A DNA stretch of 64,000 nucleotides from Herbidospora yilanensis (GTDB taxonomy: Bacteria; Actinomycetota; Actinomycetes; Streptosporangiales; Streptosporangiaceae), in contig NZ_BBXE01000013.1 of the NCBI RefSeq assembly GCF_001570565.1, positions 62,001 through 126,000 on the forward strand. Direction: 5' to 3'. Both the position numbers and the translations under genes were made by a program. Every line of letters begins with the position of its first letter. The stretch's first letter is position 1. Below, one piece after another: positions 24,301-33,776 of the stretch. The notes beneath the pieces were generated by a model. That model was not told the origin of the DNA, searched no databases, and saw nothing but the letters and a program-made list of their open reading frames with translations.

Positions 24301-24552
24301 GACCAGGCCGTCGAGCCAGGCCTTGTGGTCGCGTTCGGCCGCCAGTTGCTGCGCGAGCTCACGCAGGCGACCGGCGTATTCGGCCGCGGTCGCCGTCCGC
24401 TCGTAGGCGGAGAGGCTGTCTACTGAGCCGACGACCCGCATGCCGGCCAGGATGACCGCGATGAGCGTCGGCGCGAGGATCAGCGCAGTGAGCCTTGTGG
24501 GCACACGCCAGTTGCGCAGCGCGAAACGGCTTGCCCGCTTGTGAGTGGACAC
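21310..24552 (-). CDS. cvnA: Conservon 3 sensor histidine kinase CvnA (nitrate/nitrite-sensor type)
   Basis: About 1080 residues if GTG 24552 (STHKRASRFALRNWRVPTRL) is used; longer in-frame starts exist, and the Shine-Dalgarno is poor, so the start is the weakest in the array. TM1 near 24-44, NIT-like sensor with QLAAERDHKAWLDGL, TM2 about 336-358 (ILALILLVLVTTVLI), HAMP, H-box LDHLATRMRRNSENLL, N-box ELVENAI, G-box DNGMGLS. The tail holds GPTNPTG and GPGGALGLGG repeats and the same C-terminal blocks (EFLPIFASVESSAWF, GLPKRTPRANLVPGS). Kinase core intact. Confidence 0.88.
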   Translation of the reverse strand: MSTHKRASRFALRNWRVPTRLTALILAPTLIAVILAGMRVVGSVDSLSAYERTATAAEYAGRLRELAQQLAAERDHKAWLDGLVGVQSALRNADETIRQHQDTLSKQKLVVDGLIKTSSADLRALDESFGPRVVEDARQVLNRLETVADSHAAERDDDPRTSVFFEYGPTIATVLRLHDDLGELSDDPGVVSSSRALSALAHVKDEASQQRAIMVGELLEPRQSFTPDDLQRFLGSWSRQETYESAFNAEANTAQFQAFHAARISKASTDVEMAKAWAVALGSRNQPLKPIPGRVLTAQDWFRDNGTVLDAISGVETQVATALRSRADDLRSTERRSAIVAGALILALILLVLVTTVLIARSMVRPLRRLRAEALEIAGSRLPEIVRRMRESETGDTSPAVQPIAVDNQDEIGEVAQAFDEVHLQAVKLAGEESRLRNNVNAMFVNLSRRTQTLVERQISLIDGLERGEQDGARLADLFKLDHLATRMRRNSENLLVLAGHETARKRSSPARLVDVVRASLSEVEDYERVTVRVHRSPAIAGHAANDVVHLVAELVENAISFSPPSTKVIVSSSPIEGGAVLLAITDNGMGLSPDELLEINTRLAEPPVVDVSVSRRMGLFVVGRLAGRHGIRVQLRRGDSTGIIAMVLFPAELISNADAPAQPPQQPQVTRPRPELPTGPLPAVSTGPFTAGPGPVTTGPISTGPISTGSFGTGPHPTGPVPAGPGGLPQRKPPSPRTPADDSFTSPGGRVPRQSQPPGGTFPGFERRHPTNPTNPTGPTNPTGPTGPTGSANSTGPIGPIGSTSATGPIARTGQPGPAGPDGAGGGGGPAGPGGALGLGGPGGSHGVGGPAGSGGALGLGGPGGSHGASGPAGPGGAARPGGPAGSGGLGGSAGQTGRSRSAAGDTRPTPLAPPFTEHSGAFPVLGAPAGAPPIGRPVADTPLERGDEFLPIFASVESSAWFTRPEPPAAPGAPDAPVTPGTSPWGRHADQGFQAARAANEPASGGVTQSGLPKRTPRANLVPGSVGTQPQGAPPPEPPRPQVSPEAVRDRLSSLQQGVRRGRAERTQEGTGNEEEGS
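21946..22071 (-). repeat. 63-bp tandem duplication in cvnA3
   Basis: Two adjacent 63-bp units (21946-22008, 22009-22071) differ at only a few bases and encode a 21-residue Gly-rich unit containing GALGLGGPGGSHG. The duplication keeps frame and lies in the disordered tail of the kinase, so it looks like a recent slippage or recombination event. Confidence 0.92.
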
Positions 24553-24772
24553 CGGCCCCCGCCATTCGTACTTGACAAAAAGCCCTTCACGCTCCTGACA
24601 GCGCGAAGTGACATAGCCATACAAGCGGGCACAATTCGACCACAAGGTCATGATCAGCCACGGGGTTACCCATCGCCGAGGACACAATCGTTACCAAGTG
24701 GTAAGTGGACTGAAGCACTCAAACATGATCAACCAGGCAGAAAAGGACAGGCTCCCTGGAGAACACGTCCGA
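24553..24772. promoter_or_regulatory. Spacer between cvnA3 and glnD
   Basis: 220 nt. It must contain the conservon 3 promoter, since glnD is read toward it. An inverted repeat TTACCA-AG-TGGTAA lies at 24691-24704, 139 nt upstream of the chosen cvnA3 start. No T-tract hairpin for glnD was found. No gene is supported here. Confidence 0.5.
24691..24704. promoter_or_regulatory. Inverted repeat TTACCA-AG-TGGTAA
   Basis: Perfect 6-bp arms, 2-nt spacer, in the only sizeable gap upstream of conservon 3. A candidate operator; the regulator is unknown. Confidence 0.4.
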
Positions 24773-27076
24773 TCAGCGCAGCGCGGAAAGGACGTGCTCC
24801 CTCACCTGGCCACGTTGCACGTCGTCGGTGATGGGGCGTCCGGCGCGGTCGACGACGTAGAAGACGTCGACCGCCTCCGCTCCCAGGGTCTCCACTCTGG
24901 CCGCCTTCACGTCCAGGCCGCAGTCGCCGAAGGCGCGGCCGATCTTCCACAGCAGGCCGGGCCGGTCGTGGGCGCGGACCTCGACGACGGTCGCGGTGTT
25001 CGAGGCGTCGTCGACCAGGGTCACCCGGGGCGGCGCGACCGGCACGCGGGGCGGGCGCAGCGAGCGGGTGCGGCGGGCCAGCCGCTGTTCGATGTCGAGG
25101 CGCCCGGCGAGCACCAGGCGCAGGTCGGCCTCCAGCGTGGCGGGGTCGGGCGGGGAGCCGTATTCGGGCACCACCGCGAACTCGATGACGGCCGTCGACC
25201 CGGCCGAGGCCGCCGACGCCGACCGCACGACCATGCGGTGGGCGGCCAGCACCCCGGCGGCCCGCCAGAGCAGGCCGGGCCGATCGGGCGCGACCACGGT
25301 GACCGCGCCCCCGTTGACGCGGATCGCCCCGCCGCCGTGCCGGGCCAGCGACGCCTGTTCGGCCGACAACGCGGGAGCGGGCACGGGCGGAGTGCCCGCC
25401 AGCGCCGACCTGACCCGTCTGACCAGGTCGGAGACCAGGTTGGCCTTCCAGGAGTTCCAGGCGGCCGGGCCGGTGGCCAGGCCGTCGGCCACGGCCAGGG
25501 CGGCGAGCAGTTCGAGCACCTCGTGGGAGCCGACCGCCTCGGCCACCCGGGAGATCGTCACCGGGTCGTCGAGGTCGCGCCGGGTCGCGGTCTCGGGCAG
25601 CAGCAGGTGGTGACGCACCATCGTGGCCAGCACCTCGACGTCGGCGGGCGGCAGCCCCATGCGGGCGGCGATGTCGCGGACGACCACCTCACCGGTGGTC
25701 GAGTGGTCGCCGGGCCAGCCCTTGCCGATGTCGTGCAGCAGCGCGCCGATGAGCAGCAGGTCGGGCCGGGCCACCTCGCGGGTGAACGCGGCGGCCCCGG
25801 CGACGGTCTCGATCAGGTGCCGGTCGACCGTGTAGGTGTGGATCGGGTTGCGCTGCGGCCGGTGGCGGACCCGCTCCCAGTCGGGGATCAGGCGTACCAG
25901 CACCCCCGCCTGGTCGAGCTCCTCCCAGACGGGCACGGCCGCGCGCCCGGCCCCGAGCAGCCCCACCAGCGCGTCGCGCGCCTCGTCGGGCCAGGGCACC
26001 GGCAGCGCCGGCGACTGCGCGGCCAGCGTGGTCACCGTGGCGGGCGCCAGCGGCAGCCCCGCCTCGGCCGCCGCGGCGGCGGCCCGCAGCACCAGGACGG
26101 GGTCGTTGCGCGGGTTGACCCCACGCGCCAGCACGACCTCTCCCCCGTGTTCGACGACGCCGTCGGCCAGTGGCCGCCGCCCGCGCGGCGCCGGCCCGGA
26201 CAACAGCCGGTCGACGGTACGCCACGTCGCGTCGAAGGAGTGGGCGATCGTGCGCCCTGCCTCGGCCAGGCGGCGCATCAGCGCCTCGGCGTCGAGCAGC
26301 CCGAGGGTGCCCGCCACGGCGTCCTGTTCCTGGAGCACCAGGCGGTCGGTGCCGCGCGCGGTCACCAGGTGGAGCCCGTGGCGGATGTCGAGCAGCAGTT
26401 CGTGGGCCTCCCGGACGCGGGGGCCGGGCGCGGAGGCGACCCAGGCGGCGGCCACGGCCTGCATCGCCTGGACGTCGCGGATCCCGCCGCGGGCGTCCTT
26501 GAGGTCGGGTTCGAGCAGGAAGGCCAGCTCGCCGGAGGAGTCGGCGCGCTTGTCGGCGGACTCCCGCAACTCGGCCAGCCGGCGCCGGGAGTCGGACCGC
26601 CATTCGGCGAGCACCGCCTCGCGCGCGGCGCGGGTCAGCTCGGGGTCGCCCGCGACGTGGCGGGCCTGGATCAGGCCGAGCACGGCCTTGAGGTCCTCGC
26701 GCGAGACCTTGACGGCCTCGTCGACGGTCCGGACCGAGTGGTCGAGGCCGACCCCGGAGTCCCAGATGGGATACCAGATCCGGTCGGCGATCTGGGCGAC
26801 GTCGTCGCGCCCGTTGTGGAGCAGGACCAGGTCGAGATCGCTGCCGGGCGCCAGCTCCCCGCGCCCCAGGCTCCCGACCGCGACGAGCGCGACCCCGGTG
26901 AGGGGGCCGCGCTCTGCACCCCGGGAATCGGGGCCGCGTGTCTCGGGGTCGAGGAGCCCGCCCTTTCCGTTCCGCTGACTGACGGCGGTCCGGAGCAGAT
27001 CCGTGAGCCACCTGTCGATGTCCGCCGCCCGTTCCTTACGGGCGGCGGCGAACGAGCGAGCTTCCCCTCTCATCAT
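24773..27076 (-). CDS. glnD: PII uridylyl/adenylyl-transferase GlnD
   Basis: 767 residues. Nucleotidyltransferase motif GSLGRGELAPGSDLDL at 68-83, GlnE-like helical region, HD phosphohydrolase with LLHDIGKGWPGDHS near 448, and two C-terminal ACT domains (VTVVAPDRPGLLWRAAG; VEVRAHDRPGLLWKIG). GlnD modifies and demodifies PII at its T-loop Tyr in response to glutamine; in actinobacteria the modification is adenylylation. The start lies 4 nt after glnB in the amtB-glnB-glnD operon. Length is at the short end for the family, which is normal for actinobacteria. Confidence 0.95.
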   Translation of the reverse strand: MMRGEARSFAAARKERAADIDRWLTDLLRTAVSQRNGKGGLLDPETRGPDSRGAERGPLTGVALVAVGSLGRGELAPGSDLDLVLLHNGRDDVAQIADRIWYPIWDSGVGLDHSVRTVDEAVKVSREDLKAVLGLIQARHVAGDPELTRAAREAVLAEWRSDSRRRLAELRESADKRADSSGELAFLLEPDLKDARGGIRDVQAMQAVAAAWVASAPGPRVREAHELLLDIRHGLHLVTARGTDRLVLQEQDAVAGTLGLLDAEALMRRLAEAGRTIAHSFDATWRTVDRLLSGPAPRGRRPLADGVVEHGGEVVLARGVNPRNDPVLVLRAAAAAAEAGLPLAPATVTTLAAQSPALPVPWPDEARDALVGLLGAGRAAVPVWEELDQAGVLVRLIPDWERVRHRPQRNPIHTYTVDRHLIETVAGAAAFTREVARPDLLLIGALLHDIGKGWPGDHSTTGEVVVRDIAARMGLPPADVEVLATMVRHHLLLPETATRRDLDDPVTISRVAEAVGSHEVLELLAALAVADGLATGPAAWNSWKANLVSDLVRRVRSALAGTPPVPAPALSAEQASLARHGGGAIRVNGGAVTVVAPDRPGLLWRAAGVLAAHRMVVRSASAASAGSTAVIEFAVVPEYGSPPDPATLEADLRLVLAGRLDIEQRLARRTRSLRPPRVPVAPPRVTLVDDASNTATVVEVRAHDRPGLLWKIGRAFGDCGLDVKAARVETLGAEAVDVFYVVDRAGRPITDDVQRGQVREHVLSALR

Positions 27077-27080
27077 CCGG

Positions 27081-28717
<1,637 letters not shown>

Positions 28718-28977
28718 TCGATGCGACCCTCCTTCCAATTGGCGTGTGGCCGGTTATCACTTGCGCAGTGGGCTTCACCTAGGGCGTCATCGACCGGCTC
28801 GCGCACTGACGTAGTCGGGGTTGAGAGATGAGCCGTCACTTTGCGCCCGGCCACCTCTCCCGTGCACGCCAGGGTGTTCTTCCGCCGTTTCAGGTCGCGA
28901 CCCTGCATGTTTCACATCTGTGAAACTCGCCACAGCGGTGTTTCGGGCGTGTTTCGGACGCTACGTACACCAAAAAA
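28718..28977. promoter_or_regulatory. amtB upstream region
   Basis: 260 nt between the sigma-gene terminator and amtB. It holds the palindrome at 28909-28926 and two further GAAAC boxes spaced 11 bp on the minus strand (about 28937-28956), reminiscent of GlnR half-sites. I could not assign -35/-10 hexamers. No ORF is supported. Confidence 0.5.
28909..28926 (-). promoter_or_regulatory. Putative GlnR box GTTTCACATCTGTGAAAC
   Basis: Perfect palindrome (GTTTCACA-TC-TGTGAAAC). On the minus strand it reads TTCAC-AGATGT-GAAAC, one mismatch from the actinomycete GlnR consensus gTnAC-n6-GaAAC. It lies 190 bp upstream of amtB, rather far but in the only available control region of the operon. GlnR control of amtB-glnK-glnD is established in Streptomyces; its use here is inferred. 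Confidence 0.55.
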
Positions 28978-29003
28978 GCGCCCGCCGGTAAACCGGCAGG
29001 CGC
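28978..29003 (-). terminator. Intrinsic terminator of the sigma factor gene
   Basis: Minus strand: GCGCCTGCCGG, loop TTTA, CCGGCGGGCGC, then TTTTTT (28977-28972). The stem is 11 bp with one G-U. It begins 17 nt after the sigma-factor stop. This is the clearest intrinsic terminator in the window. Confidence 0.93.
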
Positions 29004-29020
29004 TTCATGAGCTGGTAAGA

Positions 29021-29950
29021 CTACGCGGCGGCGTGGGCCATCTTCCGGAGGCGGGCCAGCGCGTCGCGTTCCAGGCGGCGGGCCCGGTCGCGGCCGATGC
29101 CGTATCTCTCGCCCACTTCGGTCAGCGTGTGTTCACGCCCGTCGACCAGGCCGTAACGCCAGCGCAGCATCTCGCTGGCCTGACCCTCCAGGCCGGTCAG
29201 CCAGTGTTCCAGGCGCTCGCGGTCGAGGGTGGCCAGGGCCTGCTCCTCGGGGTCGGCCCACGACTCGTCGGCGATCATGTCGCCCAGTTCGGTCTCGTCC
29301 TCGTCGCCCACGCCCAGTTGCAGCGACACCGGGTCGGAGGCCCAGCGGCGCAGCTCGCGGACCCGCTCGATCGGCAGGTCGAGCACGTTCGCGAGGTCGT
29401 CGTCGGTCGGCTCGGCGTCGAACTCGGCCAGCATGTCGCGGCGCACCCGCATGAGGCGGGTCATCTGCTCGCCGGCGTGGGTGGGCAGGCGCACCGGACG
29501 GGCCTGCTCGTGGATGGCCCGGCCCACGGACTGGCGGATCCACCACGTCGCATAGGTCGAAAACTTGTAACCCCGGCGGTAATCGAATTTCTCGACCGCC
29601 CTCACCAGGCCCAGGTTCCCCTCTTGCACCAAATCGATGAGCGGCATTCCCCGCCCGGAGTATTTCCGGGCCACCGCCACCACCAGGCGCAGGTTCGCCT
29701 GGATGAACTCGTCTTTGGCGCGGCGCCCCGAGACCGCTATCCGTTCGAGTTCCTCGTCGAGCGCGTCGGAGACCTTCGGCTCCGGGTCGCCCGTGTCGAG
29801 CAGTTGCTCGGCGAACAGCCCCGCCTCGATCCGCTTGGCGAGCTCGACCTCCTGCTCTGCGCTCAGGAGCGGAACACGCCCGATCTCCGCCAGGTAGGTT
29901 CCCAGCAGATCACGATCCGCGACTTCCTGCGTCCTGTTCCCCGTCGCCAT
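29021..29950 (-). CDS. RNA polymerase group 2 sigma-70 family factor
   Basis: 309 residues. Region 1.2 (DLLGTYLAEIGRVPLLSAEQEVELAKRIE), region 2 with NLRLVVAVARKYSGRGMPLIDLVQEGN and the -10-recognition helix KFDYRRGYKFSTYATWWIRQ, region 3, and region 4 with LTEVGERYGIGRDRARRLERDALARLR are all present. No long acidic region 1.1, so it is a principal-like but non-essential sigma (HrdD/SigB-of-Mycobacterium type) rather than HrdB. Region 4 has GIGRDRARRLE where primary sigmas have GVTRERIRQIE, hinting at altered -35 preference. Single gene with its own terminator; a 16-bp palindrome lies upstream. Confidence 0.92.
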   Translation of the reverse strand: MATGNRTQEVADRDLLGTYLAEIGRVPLLSAEQEVELAKRIEAGLFAEQLLDTGDPEPKVSDALDEELERIAVSGRRAKDEFIQANLRLVVAVARKYSGRGMPLIDLVQEGNLGLVRAVEKFDYRRGYKFSTYATWWIRQSVGRAIHEQARPVRLPTHAGEQMTRLMRVRRDMLAEFDAEPTDDDLANVLDLPIERVRELRRWASDPVSLQLGVGDEDETELGDMIADESWADPEEQALATLDRERLEHWLTGLEGQASEMLRWRYGLVDGREHTLTEVGERYGIGRDRARRLERDALARLRKMAHAAA

Positions 29951-30057
29951 TCAAGGCACCTCGTTCCGCAGCGCGAACACCCTCGTCCTGAACGTGCCAA
30001 CGGCTGGATCAGGGCAAAGATTCCCTCAAGAGATACGCCAGCAGAATGGTTTTCGAT

Positions 30058-30073
30058 TCCTCCTATAGGAGGA
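30058..30073. promoter_or_regulatory. Palindrome TCCTCCTATAGGAGGA upstream of the sigma gene
   Basis: A perfect 16-bp palindrome 108 nt upstream of the sigma-factor start and 25 nt past hutI. With no loop and no T-tract it is not a good terminator. It could be an operator for the sigma gene. Confidence 0.45.
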
Positions 30074-30097
30074 TGCGCATCTCTTTATCGCGAAATC

Positions 30098-31246
30098 TCA
30101 CACTACCCGCCGACCGGCCTGCCACACCTGGGTGACCAGCGGGACACCGGGGCGGTAGGCCAGGTGCACATACGAGGCCGCTTCGAGGATGACCAGGTCG
30201 GCCCGCGCGCCCGGCCGGATCACGCCGACGTCGGCGCGGCGCAGCGCCGCCGCCCCGCCCGCCGTGGCGGCCCGGACCGCCTCGGCCGGGGTCATGCCCA
30301 TCTCGCGTACGGCCAGCGCCACGCAGAACGGCATCGACGAGGTGAACGAGGAACCGGGGTTGCAGTCGGTCGCCAGCGCCACCGTGACCCCGGCGTCGAG
30401 CAGCCGGCGGGCCTCCGGATAGGGCGAGCGGGTGGAGAACTCGGCCCCGGGGAGAAGGGTGGCCACCACCCCGGCGTCGGCCAGCATGCCGACGTCCTCG
30501 GGGGTGAGGTGGGTGCAGTGGTCGGCCGAGGCCGCGCCGAGCTCGCAGGCCAGCCGCACGCCGGGGCCCTCGCCGAGCTGGTTGGCGTGCACCCGCACGC
30601 CCAGCCCGGCCGCCTTCCCGGCGGTGAGGATCTCGCGGCTCTGGGCCTCGTCGAAGGCCCCGCGCTCGCAGAAGACGTCGATCCACTTGGCGTGGGGGGC
30701 GCAGGCGGCGAGCATCGGACCGGCGACCAGGCGGGTGTACTCGTCGGCGTCGGTCCCGGGCGGCACGACGTGGGCGCCCAGGAAGGTCGACTCCCCGGTG
30801 AACGCCCGCGCCACCTCCAGGGAGCGCTTCTCGTCGCCGGTCGTCAGTCCGTAGCCGCTCTTGATCTCGACGGTGGTGGTGCCCTGGACGGTCATCTCGT
30901 GGACCAGCCCGGCGGTCCGGGCGGCCAGCTCCGGGGTGGTCGCCGCCCTCGTCGCGGCGACCGTGGTCCGGATGCCCCCGGCGGTGTAGCGCTCCCCGGC
31001 CATCCGGGCGGCGAACTCGGCCGTACGGTCGCCCGCGAAGACCAGGTGGGCGTGGCTGTCGACGAACCCGGGGATCACGGCCCGGCCGCGGACGTCGACG
31101 CGGTGGTCGGCGGCCGGGGCGCGGGCGGTCTCGCCCACCCAGGCGATCTCGGCGCCGTCGACCACCACCGCCGCCTCGGCGATCTCCTCCCGGTCGCCGT
31201 CGGCCGTGAAGAGCAGCCCGATGTCAGAGAAGAGCGTCGTGCTCAT
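30098..31246 (-). CDS. hutI: Imidazolonepropionase HutI
   Basis: 382 residues. Amidohydrolase fold with metal-binding HAH in [14 protein letters not shown] (H65, H67), substrate-region [29 protein letters not shown] and [15 protein letters not shown]. It hydrolyses 4-imidazolone-5-propionate to N-formimidoyl-L-glutamate, the third step of histidine degradation. The start ATG lies 18 nt after hutF in the M20-hutF-hutI operon. Length is slightly shorter than typical (400 aa) but all key motifs are present. Confidence 0.95.
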   Translation of the reverse strand: MSTTLFSDIGLLFTADGDREEIAEAAVVVDGAEIAWVGETARAPAADHRVDVRGRAVIPGFVDSHAHLVFAGDRTAEFAARMAGERYTAGGIRTTVAATRAATTPELAARTAGLVHEMTVQGTTTVEIKSGYGLTTGDEKRSLEVARAFTGESTFLGAHVVPPGTDADEYTRLVAGPMLAACAPHAKWIDVFCERGAFDEAQSREILTAGKAAGLGVRVHANQLGEGPGVRLACELGAASADHCTHLTPEDVGMLADAGVVATLLPGAEFSTRSPYPEARRLLDAGVTVALATDCNPGSSFTSSMPFCVALAVREMGMTPAEAVRAATAGGAAALRRADVGVIRPGARADLVILEAASYVHLAYRPGVPLVTQVWQAGRRVV

Positions 31247-31264
31247 TCACCACTCGCAATCACG

Positions 31265-32596
31265 TCAGCCGCGGACCGCGCCGATGGCGTCGCGCAGCAG
31301 GTGGCCCACCTCGCCGATCACGTGACGGCCGGAGTCGACGATCCGCCGTCCGCCCGACACGACGGACACGACGTCGGCGCCGGTCGCCGCGAACACCACC
31401 GATTCCACTGCCGTACGGGCGGTCGCGCCGGCCGTACGGACCGAGTCGAGCCTCACCGTGACCAGGTCGGCCCAGGCCCCCGGGCAGAGCTGGCCCCCGT
31501 CGGGGAAGCCGAGGGAGGTGTGGCCGGCCAGGGTGGCGGCGGTGAGCAGTTCGTCGGCCCGCCAGTGGCCGCGTTCGCCGCTGACGATGCGCTCGCCCAG
31601 CTCGACGGCGCGGGCCTCCTCGAACAGGTCGACCACGGCGTGGCTGTCGGAGCCGAGCGTGATGGGGCTCCCGGCGGTGTGGAGGCGACGGGTGGCGCAG
31701 ATGCCGTCGGCCAGGTCGCGTTCGGTGGTCGGGCAGACGCAGACGTGGGTGCCCGAGCCGCCGAGGAGGGCGACGTCCGCGTCGGAGACGTGGGTGGCGT
31801 GCACGGCCGTCGACCTCGGGCCGAGCGCGCCGGCCTCGTGCAGGACACGGACCGGGGAGGCGGCGTAGGCGGCGACGCACTGCTCGTTCTCGGCGAGCTG
31901 CTCGGAGACGTGGGCGTGCAGCGGCCCGGCGTGGTGGTGGCTGAACTCGACCACGGTGGGCATCTGCTCGGGGCGCATGGCCCGCACCGAGTGGATGGCG
32001 GCGCCGATCTCGACGTCGTCGGCCCCGGCGTAGGCCCCGGCGAGCCGGTCGGCGCGCTCGGCCCACGCGTGGACGGTGCCGTCGCCGAACCGGGTCTGCG
32101 CCCCTTCCAGGGGAGCGCCGAAGCCGCCGCTCAGATAACAGGTGTCGAGCAGGGTCAGCCGGACCCCCGCCTCGCGGGCGGCCCTGACGAGGGCGTGGCC
32201 CATCTCGTTGGGGTCGCCGTAGGGGACGCCGCCGGGGCCGTGGTGGAGGTAGTGGAACTCCCCCACCGCCGTGATCCCGGCCAGGGCCATCTCGGCGTAG
32301 GCGGCGCGGGCCAGCCGGTGATAGGTGTCGGGGTCGAGGCGGCCGGCGACGGCGTACATCTGCTCGCGCCAGGTCCAGAAGCTGCCCCGGCCGGCCTGGG
32401 TGTGGCCGCGCAGGGCGCGGTGGAAGGCGTGGGAGTGGGCGTTGGCCATGCCGGGGATGGTCAGGCCTTCGAGGATCTCGCCGCTCCGCGGCGCGCCCGG
32501 CGTCACCTCGCAGATCCGGCGGCCCTCGACGTCGATCCGCACCCCTTCGGCGACCGCGCCGCCGACCAGGGCCAGCTCGCACCAGTACGTCTCCAT
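31265..32596 (-). CDS. hutF: Formimidoylglutamate deiminase HutF
   Basis: 443 residues from ATG 32596; a much longer in-frame ORF is a shadow of the upstream gene. Amidohydrolase with NAHSHAFHRALRGHTQ (H54, H56), FSHHHAGPLHAHVSEQ and GSDSHAVVDLFEEAR. HutF converts N-formimidoyl-L-glutamate to N-formyl-L-glutamate plus ammonia, showing that this organism uses the five-step route rather than HutG formimidase. The start shares one base with the M20 gene stop (TGATG), so translation is coupled. Confidence 0.94.
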   Translation of the reverse strand: METYWCELALVGGAVAEGVRIDVEGRRICEVTPGAPRSGEILEGLTIPGMANAHSHAFHRALRGHTQAGRGSFWTWREQMYAVAGRLDPDTYHRLARAAYAEMALAGITAVGEFHYLHHGPGGVPYGDPNEMGHALVRAAREAGVRLTLLDTCYLSGGFGAPLEGAQTRFGDGTVHAWAERADRLAGAYAGADDVEIGAAIHSVRAMRPEQMPTVVEFSHHHAGPLHAHVSEQLAENEQCVAAYAASPVRVLHEAGALGPRSTAVHATHVSDADVALLGGSGTHVCVCPTTERDLADGICATRRLHTAGSPITLGSDSHAVVDLFEEARAVELGERIVSGERGHWRADELLTAATLAGHTSLGFPDGGQLCPGAWADLVTVRLDSVRTAGATARTAVESVVFAATGADVVSVVSGGRRIVDSGRHVIGEVGHLLRDAIGAVRG

Positions 32597-33765
32597 CAGG
32601 ACCCGCCGCCGCTCAGGTCGGCCAGCACGGCGGCCAGCGCGATCACGCCGGAGACGCAGTCGCGGGGTTCGGCGAACTCGCCGGGCGCGTGGGAGACCCC
32701 GGTGGGGTTGCGGACGAACAACATCGCGGTCGGCACCCCGGCGGAGGCCAGGATCCCGGCGTCGTGCCCGGCGGCGGTCGGCAGGATCGGCGCGGGATGG
32801 CCGTCGAGCCCGGCCAGGCAGGCGACGCGCAGGCGCAGCACCTCGTCGAAGGTGACCTCGGGCGTCCACGACTCCTCGGTGACCTCGGCGTCGGCGGCGA
32901 GCTGGGCGACCAGGGAGCGGACCGCCCCGGTCTCCGGGCCCCGGGCGTCGAGCCAGGCGGTGACCAGCGACGGGATCGCGTTGGCGTTGTTGGGCTCGAC
33001 CCGGACCTTGCCGAAGGTGGCGCGCACGCCGTGGGCCTCGGCCTGGGTGCGGGCGGCCAGCACGGCGTGGGCGTAGGCGAGCATCGGGTCGTCGCGGTCT
33101 TCGAAGGCGGTGGTGCCGGCGTGATCGGCCGTACCGCGGAAGTCGAAGCGCCAGCGTCCGTGCGGCCAGATGGCGCTGGCCACCCCGACCGGGGCCTCCA
33201 GGGCGCGGCCCTGCTCGACGTGGAGTTCCACGAAGACCCCGACGCGGGCGAGGGTCTCGTCGTCGCGGCCGAGGTGGCCCGGCTCGCGGCCCCGGGCCCG
33301 CAGCACGTCGGCGAGGCTCTGGCCCTGGTCGTCGCGCAGGCTCCGGGCGCGGTCGGGGTCGAGCACGCCGGTCAGCAGCCGCGACCCGATGCAGGGCACC
33401 CCAAACCGGGCGCCCTCCTCGTCGGTGAAGCAGGCGACCGCGATCGGACGTTCGGGCTGGAATCCGTCACCCCGCAGCAGATCGATCGCCTCGAACGCGG
33501 ACGCCACGCCGAGCGGCCCGTCGAACGCGCCGCCTTCGCGGACCGAGTCGAGATGACTCCCCGTGACCAGTCCCGGGCCCTGGACCGACGGGTCCCCCCA
33601 CCACGCCCACAGGTTGCCGTTGCGGTCTTCGTGGCTGGTCAGGCCCCGTTTCGCGGCTTGGTGGGTGAACCACTCCCGCAACTCCATGTCGGCGGACGAC
33701 CAGGCGTCACGCCGGTAGCCCCCGGTGCGTGGGTTTCTGCCGATCTGCTCGATGTCCGCCAGCAT
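32596..33765 (-). CDS. M20 amidohydrolase (allantoate/N-carbamoyl amidohydrolase family), first gene of the hutFI operon
   Basis: 389 residues. Di-metal M20 signatures GSHLDSVREGGAFDGPLG (H71, D82) and ACFTDEEGARFG (E116/E117), then AGTTAFEDRDD in the dimerisation domain and SHAPGEF at the C-terminus. The family hydrolyses allantoate, ureidoglycolate or N-carbamoyl amino acids. Its place in front of hutF and hutI, and the lack of any hutG-type formylglutamate deformylase here, suggest that it hydrolyses N-formyl-L-glutamate to glutamate and formate; that is inference. Shine-Dalgarno GGTGGAGGA lies just before the ATG, and a hut operator overlaps the upstream region. Confidence 0.85.
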   Translation of the reverse strand: MLADIEQIGRNPRTGGYRRDAWSSADMELREWFTHQAAKRGLTSHEDRNGNLWAWWGDPSVQGPGLVTGSHLDSVREGGAFDGPLGVASAFEAIDLLRGDGFQPERPIAVACFTDEEGARFGVPCIGSRLLTGVLDPDRARSLRDDQGQSLADVLRARGREPGHLGRDDETLARVGVFVELHVEQGRALEAPVGVASAIWPHGRWRFDFRGTADHAGTTAFEDRDDPMLAYAHAVLAARTQAEAHGVRATFGKVRVEPNNANAIPSLVTAWLDARGPETGAVRSLVAQLAADAEVTEESWTPEVTFDEVLRLRVACLAGLDGHPAPILPTAAGHDAGILASAGVPTAMLFVRNPTGVSHAPGEFAEPRDCVSGVIALAAVLADLSGGGS

Positions 33766-33776
33766 TCCTCCACCCT

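Noticed and set aside
21583-24426. A 947-codon open frame on plus opposite cvnA3
   Set aside because: It mirrors the kinase codons (Arg/Gly/Ala-rich), has no recognisable fold, and the minus-strand kinase is certain.
3239-24552. Genomic island with integrase, att sites or IS ends around the conservon array
   Set aside because: No integrase, transposase, tRNA or direct repeat at the edges was seen, and base composition matches the surroundings; the insertion relative to other genera rests on synteny only.
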